A DNA stretch of 64,000 nucleotides from Lentibacter algarum (lineage in GTDB: Bacteria > Pseudomonadota > Alphaproteobacteria > Rhodobacterales > Rhodobacteraceae): contig NZ_JAHKQI010000002.1 of the NCBI RefSeq assembly GCF_018860975.1, forward strand, positions 62,001 through 126,000, written 5' to 3'. Position numbers and translations under genes: made by a program. The stretch's first letter is position 1. Each line of letters starts with the position of its first letter. The notes under the pieces were generated by a model. That model saw nothing but the letters and a program-made list of their open reading frames with translations. It had not been told where the DNA came from and did no database searches. Of the stretch, positions 1 through 8,230 are shown one piece after another.

Positions 1-1
1 C

Positions 2-106
2 ACTGTTATCACTACGGATACGGCGGGAATGTCCTGTATTCTGGCGACCGGCACCAACTGGCAAGACAGTGCGAAAGTGACGAGAACAGGCGCGCAAACG
101 CTGTAG
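2..106 (+). CDS. 3' end of an unidentified gene, cut by window edge
   Basis: A frame open from the left edge ends at TAG 104-106. Its last 34 residues include GMSCILATGTNWQDS, which resembles the tail of small secreted Rhodobacterales proteins ending in a C-I-L-A-x-G-x-N-W motif; that resemblance is from memory. Nothing upstream is visible, so start, length and function are unknown. It would be co-directional with ahcY, about 90 bases before it. Other frames across these 105 bases are also partly open, so the call is weak. Confidence 0.35.
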   Translation, partial: TVITTDTAGMSCILATGTNWQDSAKVTRTGAQTL

Positions 107-194
107 TCATTCGCACAAGTTGCACAAATTTAAATGAGGTGATATCGCCACGGCAAAGCCAGTATTCTGGTTAAAGCTATGAAAAGGTATCCCC
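107..194 (+). promoter_or_regulatory. Leader region of ahcY
   Basis: This 88-base AT-rich gap should hold the ahcY promoter. A 4-bp hairpin (CCAG/CTGG with loop TATT) lies at 159-170, and the ribosome-binding site AAAAGG at 182-187 sits 7-8 bases before the ATG. I compared the leader by eye with SAH, SAM-II and SAM/SAH riboswitches and could not match a consensus, so no riboswitch is called. Confidence 0.3.
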
Positions 195-1586
195 ATGTTT
201 GACGACTATATTGTTAAAGATATCGCCCTTGCGGAATTTGGCCGCAAAGAGCTTGATATTGCCGAAACCGAAATGCCGGGCCTGATGGCTTTGCGCGCCG
301 AATATGGCGATAGCAAACCATTGAAAGGCTCGCGCATTGTTGGCTCACTTCACATGACTATCCAAACCGCGGTTCTGATCGAAACGCTGGTTGAGCTAGG
401 CGCTGATGTGCGCTGGGCCTCATGCAATATTTTCTCGACACAAGACCACGCTGCTGCCGCGATCGCCGCGGGCGGCACGCCTGTCTTCGCGATCAAAGGC
501 CAGACATTGACCGAGCACTGGGACTACCTTGACCGCTCGTTCATGTTCCCCGAGGGCGCGAACCTGATCCTCGATGATGGCGGCGACGCGACGCTTTATG
601 TGCTGCTCGGCGCACGTGTTGAAGCGGGTGAGACAGACTTGATCGAAGTGCCAACGTCGGAAGAAGAAGAAGCGATTTTTGCGCAAATCAAAAAACGCAT
701 GGCGGCAAGCCCTGGCTGGTTCACAAAAACACGCAATGACATTCAGGGTGTTTCCGAAGAAACCACAACTGGCGTTCACCGCCTTTATGATCTGCACAAG
801 AAAGGCCAACTTCCTTTCCCCGCGATCAACGTCAACGACTCGGTCACCAAGTCAAAGTTTGACAACAAATACGGCTGTAAAGAGAGCCTTGTTGATGGCA
901 TCCGCCGCGCCACCGACACGATGATGGCTGGTAAGGTTGCTGTCGTTATGGGCTACGGCGATGTTGGCAAAGGCTCGGCGGCTTCGCTTTCGGGCGCTGG
1001 TGCTCGGGTGAAAGTAACTGAAGTTGACCCGATCTGCGCGTTGCAAGCCGCAATGGACGGCTTTGAAGTTGTGCTGCTCGAAGATGTTGTTGCTACGGCT
1101 GATATCTTCATCACCACAACCGGCAACAAAGACGTGATCCGCATCGAGCACATGCGCGAGATGAAGGACATGGCGATTGTTGGCAACATCGGCCACTTTG
1201 ACAACGAGATTCAGGTCGCGAACCTGAAGAACCACAAGTGGACGAACATTAAAGAACAGGTCGACATGATCGAGATGCCAAATGGCAACCGCTTGATCCT
1301 GCTCTCGGAAGGCCGTTTGCTCAACCTCGGCAACGCAACGGGCCACCCGAGCTTCGTTATGTCGGCGAGCTTCACCAACCAAGTGCTGGCGCAGATGGAA
1401 TTGTTCACCAATGGCGACAGCTACGAGAACCAAGTTTACATCTTGCCTAAGCACCTCGACGAAAAAGTTGCGCGTCTGCACCTTGATCGTATCGGCGTGA
1501 AGCTCAGCAAGCTCGACAAAGAGCAAGCCGACTACATCGGCGTGAGCACAGATGGGCCGTTCAAGCCCGAGCACTACCGCTACTAA
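195..1586 (+). CDS. ahcY: Adenosylhomocysteinase
   Basis: S-adenosyl-L-homocysteine hydrolase, a cytosolic NAD-dependent enzyme that reversibly splits SAH into adenosine and homocysteine and so clears the product that inhibits methyltransferases. The 463-residue protein is full length. Visible landmarks are [14 protein letters not shown] near residue 76 (substrate pocket), the insertion around residues 150-190 found in the long bacterial form, [12 protein letters not shown] near 214, the Rossmann motif [10 protein letters not shown] near 252, and the conserved C-terminal end [15 protein letters not shown] precedes the ATG. Long open frames on the opposite strand inside it are shadows. The identification is secure. 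Confidence 0.98.
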   Translation: MFDDYIVKDIALAEFGRKELDIAETEMPGLMALRAEYGDSKPLKGSRIVGSLHMTIQTAVLIETLVELGADVRWASCNIFSTQDHAAAAIAAGGTPVFAIKGQTLTEHWDYLDRSFMFPEGANLILDDGGDATLYVLLGARVEAGETDLIEVPTSEEEEAIFAQIKKRMAASPGWFTKTRNDIQGVSEETTTGVHRLYDLHKKGQLPFPAINVNDSVTKSKFDNKYGCKESLVDGIRRATDTMMAGKVAVVMGYGDVGKGSAASLSGAGARVKVTEVDPICALQAAMDGFEVVLLEDVVATADIFITTTGNKDVIRIEHMREMKDMAIVGNIGHFDNEIQVANLKNHKWTNIKEQVDMIEMPNGNRLILLSEGRLLNLGNATGHPSFVMSASFTNQVLAQMELFTNGDSYENQVYILPKHLDEKVARLHLDRIGVKLSKLDKEQADYIGVSTDGPFKPEHYRY

Positions 1587-1622
1587 AGCGTGAAAATATT
1601 TATTAAAGGGCTCCGTTTGGCT

Positions 1623-2324
1623 ATGCGCCGCGCGGGGCTCTTTTTGTTTGTGGTGTTGGGTGTGGTTGGCGTCTGGCAGGCACTAACACACCCTGAAACA
1701 CCGTTGCCGCGGGCTTGGAACCCGACAAAACCGCTGCGCGTTGCTGATGATGTTTCGCCTTTGACCATTTGGAAGTTAAGGCAAGCCTTGGCCAGTCGTG
1801 AGCTTTGCCGAGATATTTTGGCTGCCGCTGCCGATATGCAGCCAATGAGCGACCATATTGAAAGCGAGCAGTGTCATATCAAGAACCGCGTAAAGCTAAG
1901 CCGTGTTGGGGCGGTGCAGTTACGGCCGGTTGAAACAACATGCAACACAGCGCTGAGGCTTGCTCTTTGGGAAGCACACGGGATTCAGGCAGCGGCAAAA
2001 CGGCATTTGAACGAGTCGATCAGCAAGGTTGCGCATTTTTCGAGTTACAACTGTCGGGCGATGCGCACGGGCACTGGCGGGCCAAGCAGGATGAGCACAC
2101 ATGCGACGGCGTCTTCTATCGACATTGCAGGATTTGTCAGCAAAAGCGGCAAGGTGATCGACTTAAAGCGCGACTGGGGCAAAGACACTGCAGAAGCGGC
2201 GTTCCTCCTCGAAGTGAACGAGGCGGCTTGTAACTGGTTCCGTGTGGCGCTTGGGCCGCGATACAACAGCTTGCACGCAGATCACTTTCATCTGCAAGGC
2301 CCGGGGTGGGGCTTGTGTCGCTAA
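1623..2324 (+). CDS. Extensin-like C-terminal domain protein
   Basis: Predicted envelope protein of the Extensin-like_C family (PF06904), of unknown biochemical role, common in alphaproteobacteria. A hydrophobic N-terminal segment (LFLFVVLGVVGVWQAL) suggests a signal anchor. The family core is visible as ELCRDIL, the QLRP-x-x-TCNTALRLALW stretch, SYNCRAMR, the ASSIDIAGF segment and the C-terminal NSLHADHFHLQGPG stretch, which resembles the histidines of D-Ala-D-Ala peptidase-like folds. I start at ATG 1623 because AAAGGG lies at 1605-1610. A GTG at 1590, only 3 bases after the ahcY stop, is an in-frame alternative adding 11 residues but has no ribosome-binding site. Probably transcribed with ahcY. 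Confidence 0.8.
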   Translation: MRRAGLFLFVVLGVVGVWQALTHPETPLPRAWNPTKPLRVADDVSPLTIWKLRQALASRELCRDILAAAADMQPMSDHIESEQCHIKNRVKLSRVGAVQLRPVETTCNTALRLALWEAHGIQAAAKRHLNESISKVAHFSSYNCRAMRTGTGGPSRMSTHATASSIDIAGFVSKSGKVIDLKRDWGKDTAEAAFLLEVNEAACNWFRVALGPRYNSLHADHFHLQGPGWGLCR

Positions 2325-2454
2325 CACCCGCCGAGGGGGAGAAACGGAAAAGTTTCCCCTTTGTGTTCGCCAACTTAGACGGTAGACTTCCCAGTGTATC
2401 TATTTAGATAATATGTTAACGGGCGGAAACGCCAGCAGGTGGGAGACGAAGACT

Positions 2455-2796
2455 ATGGGAAAACGTGATGATCTTATCGCGCAGTATGCGGATGATTTGA
2501 AAAACAAATGTGGCATGCAGCCAGATATGGACCTTTTGACGAAGGTGACTATCGGATGTGGTCCGGCGATTTATAACGCTGACGCTTCAACTGTTGCGGC
2601 ATCGCAGCCAAGCGAGATCGAGACAGTGAAAGAGAATTTTCTGATCAAGAAACTCGGCCTTTCAGACGGCCCTGAACTGGCAAAGGCGATTGACGCTGTG
2701 CTTGAAACCTATGGCCGCTCAGAGCGCAACAAGTACCGCGCTGTTGTATATTATATGCTGACAAAGCACTTCGGTAAGGAAGCGGTTTACGGTTAA
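2455..2796 (+). CDS. DUF2853 family protein
   Basis: Small soluble protein of 113 residues matching DUF2853 as I remember it: MGKRDDLIAQYADDLKNK at the start, a central KVTIGCGPAIYNADASTVA segment, and a helical C-terminal part ending HFGKEAVYG. No function is established for the family. The ATG at 2455 is preceded by a purine-rich GTGGGAGACGAAG stretch; an in-frame ATG at 2413 would add 14 unconserved-looking residues. The upstream AT-rich stretch around 2395-2415 could hold its promoter, and a strong hairpin follows at 2817-2847, so it looks monocistronic. Confidence 0.8.
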   Translation: MGKRDDLIAQYADDLKNKCGMQPDMDLLTKVTIGCGPAIYNADASTVAASQPSEIETVKENFLIKKLGLSDGPELAKAIDAVLETYGRSERNKYRAVVYYMLTKHFGKEAVYG

Positions 2797-2816
2797 ACCC
2801 GACCCACAAGATTTTG

Positions 2817-2847
2817 AAAGCGCCTGCTTGCAAGAGCGGGCGCTTTT
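2817..2847 (+). terminator. Rho-independent terminator after DUF2853 gene
   Basis: AAAGCGCCTGC and GCGGGCGCTTT form an 11-bp stem with one G-T pair around the loop TTGCAAGA, followed by TTTTC. It closes the DUF2853 transcript 20 bases after the stop. Confidence 0.85.
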
Positions 2848-3021
2848 CATTTGAGACGCTTTCTAAATAGTTTGGGTTTGCTCGAATCTGCAGCTTCAAG
2901 TAGCAAGGACGAGACCGAGCTAGGATGGCCGGACCTGAATTTAAGTTTGCGTGTGGTGTATGGGAGCACGCGGGGTGAAAGAGGGTTCTGTCCGAATAGC
3001 GCGACAGAACCCTCTTTTTTT
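2848..3021 (+). ncRNA. Gene-less segment ending in a strong terminator; possible small RNA
   Basis: The 174 bases between the DUF2853 terminator and the DUF1761 stop codon contain no supported gene on either strand. The segment ends in a perfect 13-bp hairpin (2980-2992 with 3003-3015, loop 10) followed on the plus strand by seven T's. A plus-strand intrinsic terminator with no plus-strand gene upstream of it suggests a short untranslated transcript. A 65-codon open frame at 2851-3048 runs through the hairpin, has no ribosome-binding site and looks random. I see no tRNA, SRP or 6S features and no clear promoter. Confidence 0.3.
2980..3021. terminator. Strong hairpin terminator, plus-oriented T-run
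   Basis: AGAGGGTTCTGTC and GACAGAACCCTCT pair perfectly (13 bp), followed by TTTTTTT on the plus strand. On the minus strand, where it follows the DUF1761 stop (3020-3022), the hairpin is followed only by TTTC. It may serve both directions, but the T-run clearly favours plus-strand transcripts. Confidence 0.85.
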
Positions 3022-3415
3022 AGAACAACGTCAATACCAAGCCGATAATGGCGCAAGCAATTGTCGCGTAGCCCGCATCAATTAACGTGAGTTTGAGCGG
3101 CCGCATTCCATACAAATTGTTAAGTGCAATCCACGGTGTGATGAAAAACAGCCCGATGCCAAGGCCCGAAACAAGACCCTTGCCAGTAGTGGTAATCGCC
3201 GACAGTTCAAACACATGGCGCATCATGCCGGCGACGATCAGCACCAACACAAATGATACTGCGAACATTGCCGGGCTCTGGCCGCCTTCGGGCTTGCCTG
3301 TCTCGTCACATTTAACTCCTGATGCTTCGACCCAAGGCTTTGAAAGCAAGCCATACCAGAGAGCGCCAAGCCCCCAACCAGCGGCGGCAGCGACGAGAAC
3401 ACTGAGCATTTGCAT
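3020..3415 (-). CDS. DUF1761 family membrane protein
   Basis: Integral inner-membrane protein of 131 residues and unknown function. Four hydrophobic segments are visible: SVLVAAAAGWGLGALWYGLL, MFAVSFVLVLIVAGMMRHV, SGLGIGLFFITPWIAL and a final IACAIIGLVLTLF. The GWGLGALWYGLLSKPW motif in the first segment is the signature I associate with DUF1761. The start at 3415 (MQMLSVLVAA) is set by an excellent AGGAGGAAATCAC ribosome-binding site; an upstream extension to 3508 would read into the neighbouring EVE gene. It appears to be a single-gene unit. Confidence 0.82.
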   Translation of the reverse strand: MQMLSVLVAAAAGWGLGALWYGLLSKPWVEASGVKCDETGKPEGGQSPAMFAVSFVLVLIVAGMMRHVFELSAITTTGKGLVSGLGIGLFFITPWIALNNLYGMRPLKLTLIDAGYATIACAIIGLVLTLF

Positions 3416-3474
3416 GTGATTTCCTCCTGTTTTACCTGACTGTAGGACATTTTGTGCGTCAGACAAACAAAAGC

Positions 3475-3888
3475 CTAAAGGCCAGCAAGCGTGCAAACTA
3501 TCTTCCATTCTTGCGGCGTGACAGGCTGAACAGACAGCCGCGAGGTTTTGACAAGCGCCATCTCGGCTAGGCGCTCATCAGATTTGATCTCTGCCAAAGT
3601 CACAGGCTTCACCACTGACTTGACAGCTTTGATGTCAACGCATTCCCAGCGTTCGTCATCGGTTGTGCTGTCGGGGTGAGCAGTTGCGCAAATTTCAACG
3701 ATTCCGACAATCGCCTTCTCTTTTTGGGAATGATAAAAGAACCCGCGATCGCCGAGATCCATTTCTCGCATGAAGTTGCGGGCTTGGTAGTTGCGCACAC
3801 CGTCCCATTCTTCACCAGCTTCGCCCTTGGCAACTTGGTCGTCCCAACTCCAGGTGGAGGGTTCGGATTTGAACAACCAATAGCGCAT
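3475..3888 (-). CDS. EVE domain protein (thymocyte nuclear protein 1-like)
   Basis: A 137-residue EVE-domain protein (PF01878, PUA-like fold), related to eukaryotic THYN1. EVE proteins bind modified bases in nucleic acids; the bacterial role is unsettled. Landmarks are MRYWLFKSEPSTWSWDD, the WDGVRNYQARNFMREM segment, GDRGFFYHSQKEKAIVGI and a C-terminal VQPVTPQEW. The start at 3888 is chosen because it gives a TGATG overlap with the stop of the yciI-like gene (3888-3890). It therefore lies third in a minus-strand set after gpsA and the yciI-like gene. Confidence 0.9.
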   Translation of the reverse strand: MRYWLFKSEPSTWSWDDQVAKGEAGEEWDGVRNYQARNFMREMDLGDRGFFYHSQKEKAIVGIVEICATAHPDSTTDDERWECVDIKAVKSVVKPVTLAEIKSDERLAEMALVKTSRLSVQPVTPQEWKIVCTLAGL

Positions 3889-4160
3889 CAGCCAATAACC
3901 TTTTTCCAAGCCTGAATGCGCACATCAGAAAACAGACCTGCCTTTGCGTAGGGGTCATTGTCGGCCCAAGCCTGTGCGTCCGACAGGGACTCCACGTCAA
4001 GCACAACCAGTGATCCGGCCATGTCACCTGCTGCGTCAAGAAGGGGCCCAGCCATGGCAACCACACCAGTATCTTTGATGTAAGCAAGGTGAGCGTCTCG
4101 GTTGGATTTGCGCACATCTAATGCGCCGGGTTTGTCTGTACAGATAAGAGCGATAAGCAT
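3888..4160 (-). CDS. YciI family protein
   Basis: A 90-residue YCII-domain protein with a dimeric alpha-beta ferredoxin-like fold. Members resemble small dehydrochlorinases or muconolactone isomerases, but the cellular role is not established. Visible features are MLIALICTDKPGA at the N terminus, the conserved histidine in RDAHLAYI (about residue 23), GPLLDAAGDMAGSLVV, and the NDPYAKAGLF segment with the conserved Asp-Pro-Tyr. The ATG at 4160 falls directly after the gpsA stop (4162-4164), and its own stop overlaps the EVE start, so gpsA, this gene and the EVE gene are probably one transcript. Confidence 0.9.
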   Translation of the reverse strand: MLIALICTDKPGALDVRKSNRDAHLAYIKDTGVVAMAGPLLDAAGDMAGSLVVLDVESLSDAQAWADNDPYAKAGLFSDVRIQAWKKVIG

Positions 4161-4161
4161 G

Positions 4162-5124
4162 TTATTCTTCCTTAAGTGGGCGTGAGAGCAGTGCTTGCAA
4201 GGCCTCGGAAACGCTTAACTTTCCGTCACACAGTGCTGCAACAGCTGTGCAGATAGGCATTTCTACGTCAAGTTTTTTGGCCCAATTCACAACGGCTTTG
4301 GCGGTAGGAACGCCTTCAACGGTGATGGATTGGTCAAACTCTTTCCCTCGTCCAAGGGCGAGTCCGAAGCGGTAGTTTCGCGACAGTTCGGATGTGCAAG
4401 TGAGCACCAGATCTCCAAAACCTGATAGGCCTGTGAGAGTTTCAGGCTCTGCTCCTTTTCGCAAAGCAAGGCGCTGCATCTCGGCGAAGCCACGGGTCAT
4501 CAGAGCTGCGCGCGCGCTGTCACCCATGCCGTTGCCAATGCACGCGCCACATGCGATAGCGATCACGTTTTTCAAAGCACCGCCCAGCTCTGCGCCTGCG
4601 GTATCAATGCTACGATAAATACGTAGGTTTGGCGTTGTTAGAGACTGTTGCAAACGTTCACCAAGCTCTGCATCTGCGCAAGCAAGCGTGAGCGCTGTCG
4701 GCAAACCGCAGGCTATATCAGCAGCAAAGCTCGGCCCTGTTAACAAGGCCGGTCGGGCGCTTGGAACAACATTAGATATTGTTGCTATCGGACCAAGCCC
4801 TGTTTGCAAGTCGATACCCTTGCAGGCCGCAATGAGGGAGCGGCCTGCGAGAGACCCGGCGTGTTCATTTAGGAAGCCATGCAGTTTTTGCATAGGCACC
4901 GCAAGGATACAGGGGCCGCCAGCTGCGGGTGCGCTGATGCTGTCCAAAATCTGAATCGACTCTGGCAAGGAAGCACCTGGCAAGCGCAACGCATTGACGC
5001 GAGTCGCCTGCATTTCGGCGGCATGCTCTTTACTGCGGGCAACGAGAGCAACGGCTTTGCCACCCTGCGACAAGGAAATAGCGAGACTGGTGCCAAACGC
5101 ACCGGCGCCAATAACTGTGATCAT
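4162..5124 (-). CDS. gpsA: Glycerol-3-phosphate dehydrogenase [NAD(P)+]
   Basis: Cytosolic enzyme that reduces dihydroxyacetone phosphate to sn-glycerol-3-phosphate, the backbone for phospholipid synthesis. The 320-residue length is typical. [16 protein letters not shown] carries the GxGxxG dinucleotide-binding loop. The [10 protein letters not shown] segment and [13 protein letters not shown], with the catalytic lysine, lie mid-protein, and [12 protein letters not shown] follows. The start at 5124 gives an ATGA overlap with the tsaD stop (5121-5123); a longer frame to 5184 would intrude into tsaD. The tsaD-gpsA pairing is common in alphaproteobacteria. Confidence 0.97.
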   Translation of the reverse strand: MITVIGAGAFGTSLAISLSQGGKAVALVARSKEHAAEMQATRVNALRLPGASLPESIQILDSISAPAAGGPCILAVPMQKLHGFLNEHAGSLAGRSLIAACKGIDLQTGLGPIATISNVVPSARPALLTGPSFAADIACGLPTALTLACADAELGERLQQSLTTPNLRIYRSIDTAGAELGGALKNVIAIACGACIGNGMGDSARAALMTRGFAEMQRLALRKGAEPETLTGLSGFGDLVLTCTSELSRNYRFGLALGRGKEFDQSITVEGVPTAKAVVNWAKKLDVEMPICTAVAALCDGKLSVSEALQALLSRPLKEE

Positions 5125-6215
5125 GCCTTTGCTCCCTTCTTGCCAGATCCAAGCATGGCGGGGCTGGTTGTGTCCAGCGGCCATCGAGGGCGAGCGCCGA
5201 GTGATAGATCATTGCGCTGGCCTAACTCAAAAAGCTCAAGCCCTGTGTATGCAATCATCGCTGCATTGTCGGTACAAAGAGCGAGGGGTGGCGCTGTGCA
5301 AGCAACATCAAATTCAGCAGAAACGTTCTCTAATGCTGCGCGAATGGCTGTGTTTGCGGCAACACCTCCGGCGATAGAAAGTGTTGGAACGGCTGGAGTT
5401 TCGGCCAAGTATACTTGTAACGCACGCCGCGTTTTCTCTGCTAGAACATCAACAACTGCAGCTTGAAACCCTGCGCACAGGTCGGCTCTATCTTGTCTTG
5501 TTAGACCGCTATTTGCAGCGATCACACCGTCGCGAGCGCGCAGCAAAGCTGTTTTGAGACCGGAGAAGGACATGTCGCAACCAGCCCGATCAAGCAGGGG
5601 ACGAGGCAGCTTAAAGCGCGTAGCGTCACCTTTGAGGGCTTCTGTTTCGACGGCAGGGCCGCCGGGCTGTGGCAAGCCAAGCAGTCGCGCGGTTTTGTCA
5701 AAGGCTTCGCCCGGGGCGTCGTCAATTGTGCCGCCAAGCCGAGAGAACTCTTGCGCAGAGCGGACCAGCAAAAACTGACAGTGCCCGCCAGATACAAGCA
5801 GCATAAGATAGGGGTATGGCGTTGCATCGGTGAGACGGGGTGTGAGAGCGTGGCCTGCAAGATGATTTACCCCAACAAGGGGCTTGCCTGTGCCGGCACT
5901 CAAGCCCTTGGCAAGCATAACACCTGACATAACACCGCCAATCAGACCCGGGCCAGCTGTGACAGCGATGGCGTCGAGGTCATCAAGCGCTACATGCGCT
6001 TCTGAAAGGGCTTTGGCGACGCAACCATCAAGCCGCTCGGCATGGGCGCGCGCGGCTATCTCGGGAACGACGCCACCGAAGGCTGCATGCAGTGCATTTT
6101 GGCCTTGCACGATAGAAGACCGCACGACAGCGTTGCCTGACGTGCCTTCAACAATTGCCGCGGCAGTGTCGTCGCAGCTGCTTTCGATACCAAGGATGAG
6201 CTTTGATTTTGTCAT
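5121..6215 (-). CDS. tsaD: tRNA N6-adenosine threonylcarbamoyltransferase
   Basis: Catalytic subunit of the bacterial t6A machinery (with TsaB, TsaC and TsaE), which transfers threonylcarbamoyl to A37 of tRNAs reading ANN codons. The protein has 364 residues. Landmarks are [14 protein letters not shown] at the N terminus (ASKHA nucleotide fold), [13 protein letters not shown], the metal-binding HLAGH in VNHLAGHAL near residue 115, [19 protein letters not shown] and a C-terminal [12 protein letters not shown]. It is transcribed away from hemD, with 47 bases between start codons, so promoters for both directions are packed in that gap. Confidence 0.97.
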   Translation of the reverse strand: MTKSKLILGIESSCDDTAAAIVEGTSGNAVVRSSIVQGQNALHAAFGGVVPEIAARAHAERLDGCVAKALSEAHVALDDLDAIAVTAGPGLIGGVMSGVMLAKGLSAGTGKPLVGVNHLAGHALTPRLTDATPYPYLMLLVSGGHCQFLLVRSAQEFSRLGGTIDDAPGEAFDKTARLLGLPQPGGPAVETEALKGDATRFKLPRPLLDRAGCDMSFSGLKTALLRARDGVIAANSGLTRQDRADLCAGFQAAVVDVLAEKTRRALQVYLAETPAVPTLSIAGGVAANTAIRAALENVSAEFDVACTAPPLALCTDNAAMIAYTGLELFELGQRNDLSLGARPRWPLDTTSPAMLGSGKKGAKA

Positions 6216-6262
6216 AAGCCTTTTCGTTGCAAGCGGGTTTGAGGGCAGGTAACACCGATGTC

Positions 6263-6973
6263 ATGCTCAAAACAACCATGCCTCACATTGTTCTTACGCG
6301 CCCGCAAGCCGCCTCCAATCGGTTTGCAGAGGCGTTGCAGGCGGTGCGCCCAGATGTTTCGGTGATCATATCACCTGTTTTGAGCATTACTTACTTGAAG
6401 AACGTGCCTTTGCCTGACGCCAAGGCGCTTGTGTTAACTTCTGTGCACGGGCTTGAAGGCTATCTGCGGCAGGGCGGTGAGCCGACTTTAGCTTACTGTG
6501 TTGGCAAACGAACGGCGTTGAAAGCCCGTGAACGCGGGTTTCAGATCGTTGCAATCGAGGAGAGTCTTGCCAAGTTAGAGCCTGTATTGCGAAAGATTGA
6601 TGCCACCGGATTGCTGCATGTGCATGGCAAACACGTTACGGGCAATTTGAGCAACCAGATTATCGGGATGCAGGATGTTGTTGTCTATGACCAGCCCGCA
6701 CAAGCCCTGACCGGCGAAGCTCAGAAGGCGCTTTCGGGTGAAAGAGCGGTTGTTCTTCCCCTTTTCTCACCACGTTCGGCACGCGAAGTTGCTAGGCAGA
6801 TAGAGCCAAAGGCGCCCGTCTTTGCTGCTTTCATTAGCGACGCGGCGAAAATGCAGTTTGCCGATGTTACGCTCAGGGGCGGTTTGACCGCTGAAAGACC
6901 TGACGGGGATGCGATGTGCAACGCAACGTTGACCTTACTTGAGGCCGCATGCGCGCTTGAGGCTTGTAAGTAG
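6263..6973 (+). CDS. hemD: Uroporphyrinogen-III synthase
   Basis: HemD family protein of 236 residues that cyclises hydroxymethylbilane to uroporphyrinogen III in tetrapyrrole synthesis. Sequence identity in this family is low. What I see is PHIVLTRPQAASNRFAEAL at the N terminus, VLTSVHGLEGYLR (typical T-S-x-x-G/A element), a CVGKRTALKARERGF segment and LPLFSPRSAREVA near residue 170. The start is uncertain: ATG 6263 follows GAGGGCAGG at 6241-6249, while ATG 6278 gives MPHIVLTRP, the more family-like beginning. Its neighbours, a mitofilin-like gene and hemY, are the usual alphaproteobacterial partners. hemC is not in the window. Confidence 0.85.
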   Translation: MLKTTMPHIVLTRPQAASNRFAEALQAVRPDVSVIISPVLSITYLKNVPLPDAKALVLTSVHGLEGYLRQGGEPTLAYCVGKRTALKARERGFQIVAIEESLAKLEPVLRKIDATGLLHVHGKHVTGNLSNQIIGMQDVVVYDQPAQALTGEAQKALSGERAVVLPLFSPRSAREVARQIEPKAPVFAAFISDAAKMQFADVTLRGGLTAERPDGDAMCNATLTLLEAACALEACK

Positions 6974-7020
6974 GGCGACTAAGCTCAGGGAAACGATTAG
7001 GATTCGGGGGTTGCGCGTTT

Positions 7021-8220
7021 ATGGCTCGTAAGAAAAGTAAAACGGCTGAAGCAAAAGCGGCTGAAACTGCCGAGACAGCTGCGGAAGTTGTAACAGAAGA
7101 TGTTGTCGAGGCGGAAGTTGTTGAAGGTGCCATTGAAGATGTGGCCGAGGAAGCAACAGAAGCACTTGATGAGCCAGAACCTTCAGAACCTGAAAACGAA
7201 GCGGACGAGGAGCCGCTTCAACCCCTTGAACCCGTGCAAACTGTTATGCACCGCAAAAGCGGGTTTTTCCCGATGCTGCTCGGTGGCATTGTCGCTGGTG
7301 CTATCGGGTTTGGCGCGGCGCTGTATGTGTTGCCGGAGTTGCCAAAAAGCTGGCTGCCCGATGCCGCTGAAGACCAGAGCGCAGAGTTGATCGAACGCAT
7401 TGAAGCGCAAGACAAAACGATTGCAACTCTCAAGGCTGAGATCGCGACAGCAAGCGATAACACCGCGGTTGAAGATAGTCTTGGCGCAGTAAAGGCGGGA
7501 GTTGATTCGCTCGCGGCAGATGTTGCTTCATTGAAAACGCAGGTTGGCGGAATTGCTGCATTGAGCGAGCGAATGACGACACTTGAAAAGGCACCGATGG
7601 CTGATGCCTCGCCAGAAGCAGTGGCAGCCTTCAAACGTGAAATGGAAGCCTTGCAAGCTGCTTTGGCTGCGCAGAGGGCCGAAGTTGAAGAGATGGCGGC
7701 CGCAGCGGAAGCGAAGAATGCAAGTGCCGAGATGACGGCTCAGGATGCTTTGAAGCGCTCGGCGATGAGCCAAATTTTGACTTCGCTTGAAACCGGTTCG
7801 GGCTTTGCGGATGCAACCAATAGTCTGACAGCGGCAGGCGTTGACGTTCCGGCGGCCTTGGCGGCACAGGCTGATGGCGTGCCTTCACTTGATGCTCTGG
7901 CCGAGAGCTTTGTTGAACCGGCGCGCGCCGCTCTTGCAACGGCACGTGACGCGGAAAGCGGCGGCGGCTTTAGCGGCTTTTTGAAAACCCAGCTTGGCGC
8001 GCGTTCGCTTGAGCCACGGGAAGGCGACGATGCTGATGCCGTGTTGAGCCGTGTTGAAGCTGCAGTAAGAGACGGACGCATCGGCGATGCATTGGCCGAA
8101 GCCGAAGCACTGCCCGAACCAGCGAAAGCCGAGCTTAAAGACTGGACCGATGCGGCAAGCGCCCGTCAAGCCGCGCTCAAAGCCGCCGAAGCTTTAAGCC
8201 AGCAAATAAATTCGAACTGA
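7021..8220 (+). CDS. Mitofilin (Mic60)-like inner membrane protein
   Basis: A 399-residue membrane protein of the alphaproteobacterial mitofilin-like group (COG4223), regarded as bacterial relatives of mitochondrial Mic60 and linked to inner-membrane shaping. Residues 1-75 form a Glu/Ala-rich cytoplasmic stretch after a basic MARKKSK start. One membrane segment lies near residues 81-103 (FFPMLLGGIVAGAIGFGAAL). Residues about 120-240 are rich in Lys, Glu and Ala heptads and look coiled-coil. The C-terminal part ends in a helical domain with LEPREGDDADAVLSRVEAAV, resembling the conserved mitofilin signature region. Position between hemD and hemY is characteristic. The assignment is by architecture and context. 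Confidence 0.82.
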   Translation: MARKKSKTAEAKAAETAETAAEVVTEDVVEAEVVEGAIEDVAEEATEALDEPEPSEPENEADEEPLQPLEPVQTVMHRKSGFFPMLLGGIVAGAIGFGAALYVLPELPKSWLPDAAEDQSAELIERIEAQDKTIATLKAEIATASDNTAVEDSLGAVKAGVDSLAADVASLKTQVGGIAALSERMTTLEKAPMADASPEAVAAFKREMEALQAALAAQRAEVEEMAAAAEAKNASAEMTAQDALKRSAMSQILTSLETGSGFADATNSLTAAGVDVPAALAAQADGVPSLDALAESFVEPARAALATARDAESGGGFSGFLKTQLGARSLEPREGDDADAVLSRVEAAVRDGRIGDALAEAEALPEPAKAELKDWTDAASARQAALKAAEALSQQINSN

Positions 8221-8230
8221 GGGTTATTGT

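Noticed and set aside
107-194. SAH or SAM-II type riboswitch before ahcY
   Set aside because: The GCTATGAAAAGG end loosely recalls SAM-II, but the stem and pseudoknot positions could not be fitted and only short 3-4 bp hairpins are seen.
2851-3048. 65-codon plus-strand ORF
   Set aside because: It reads through a strong terminator hairpin, has no ribosome-binding site and its product resembles no family.
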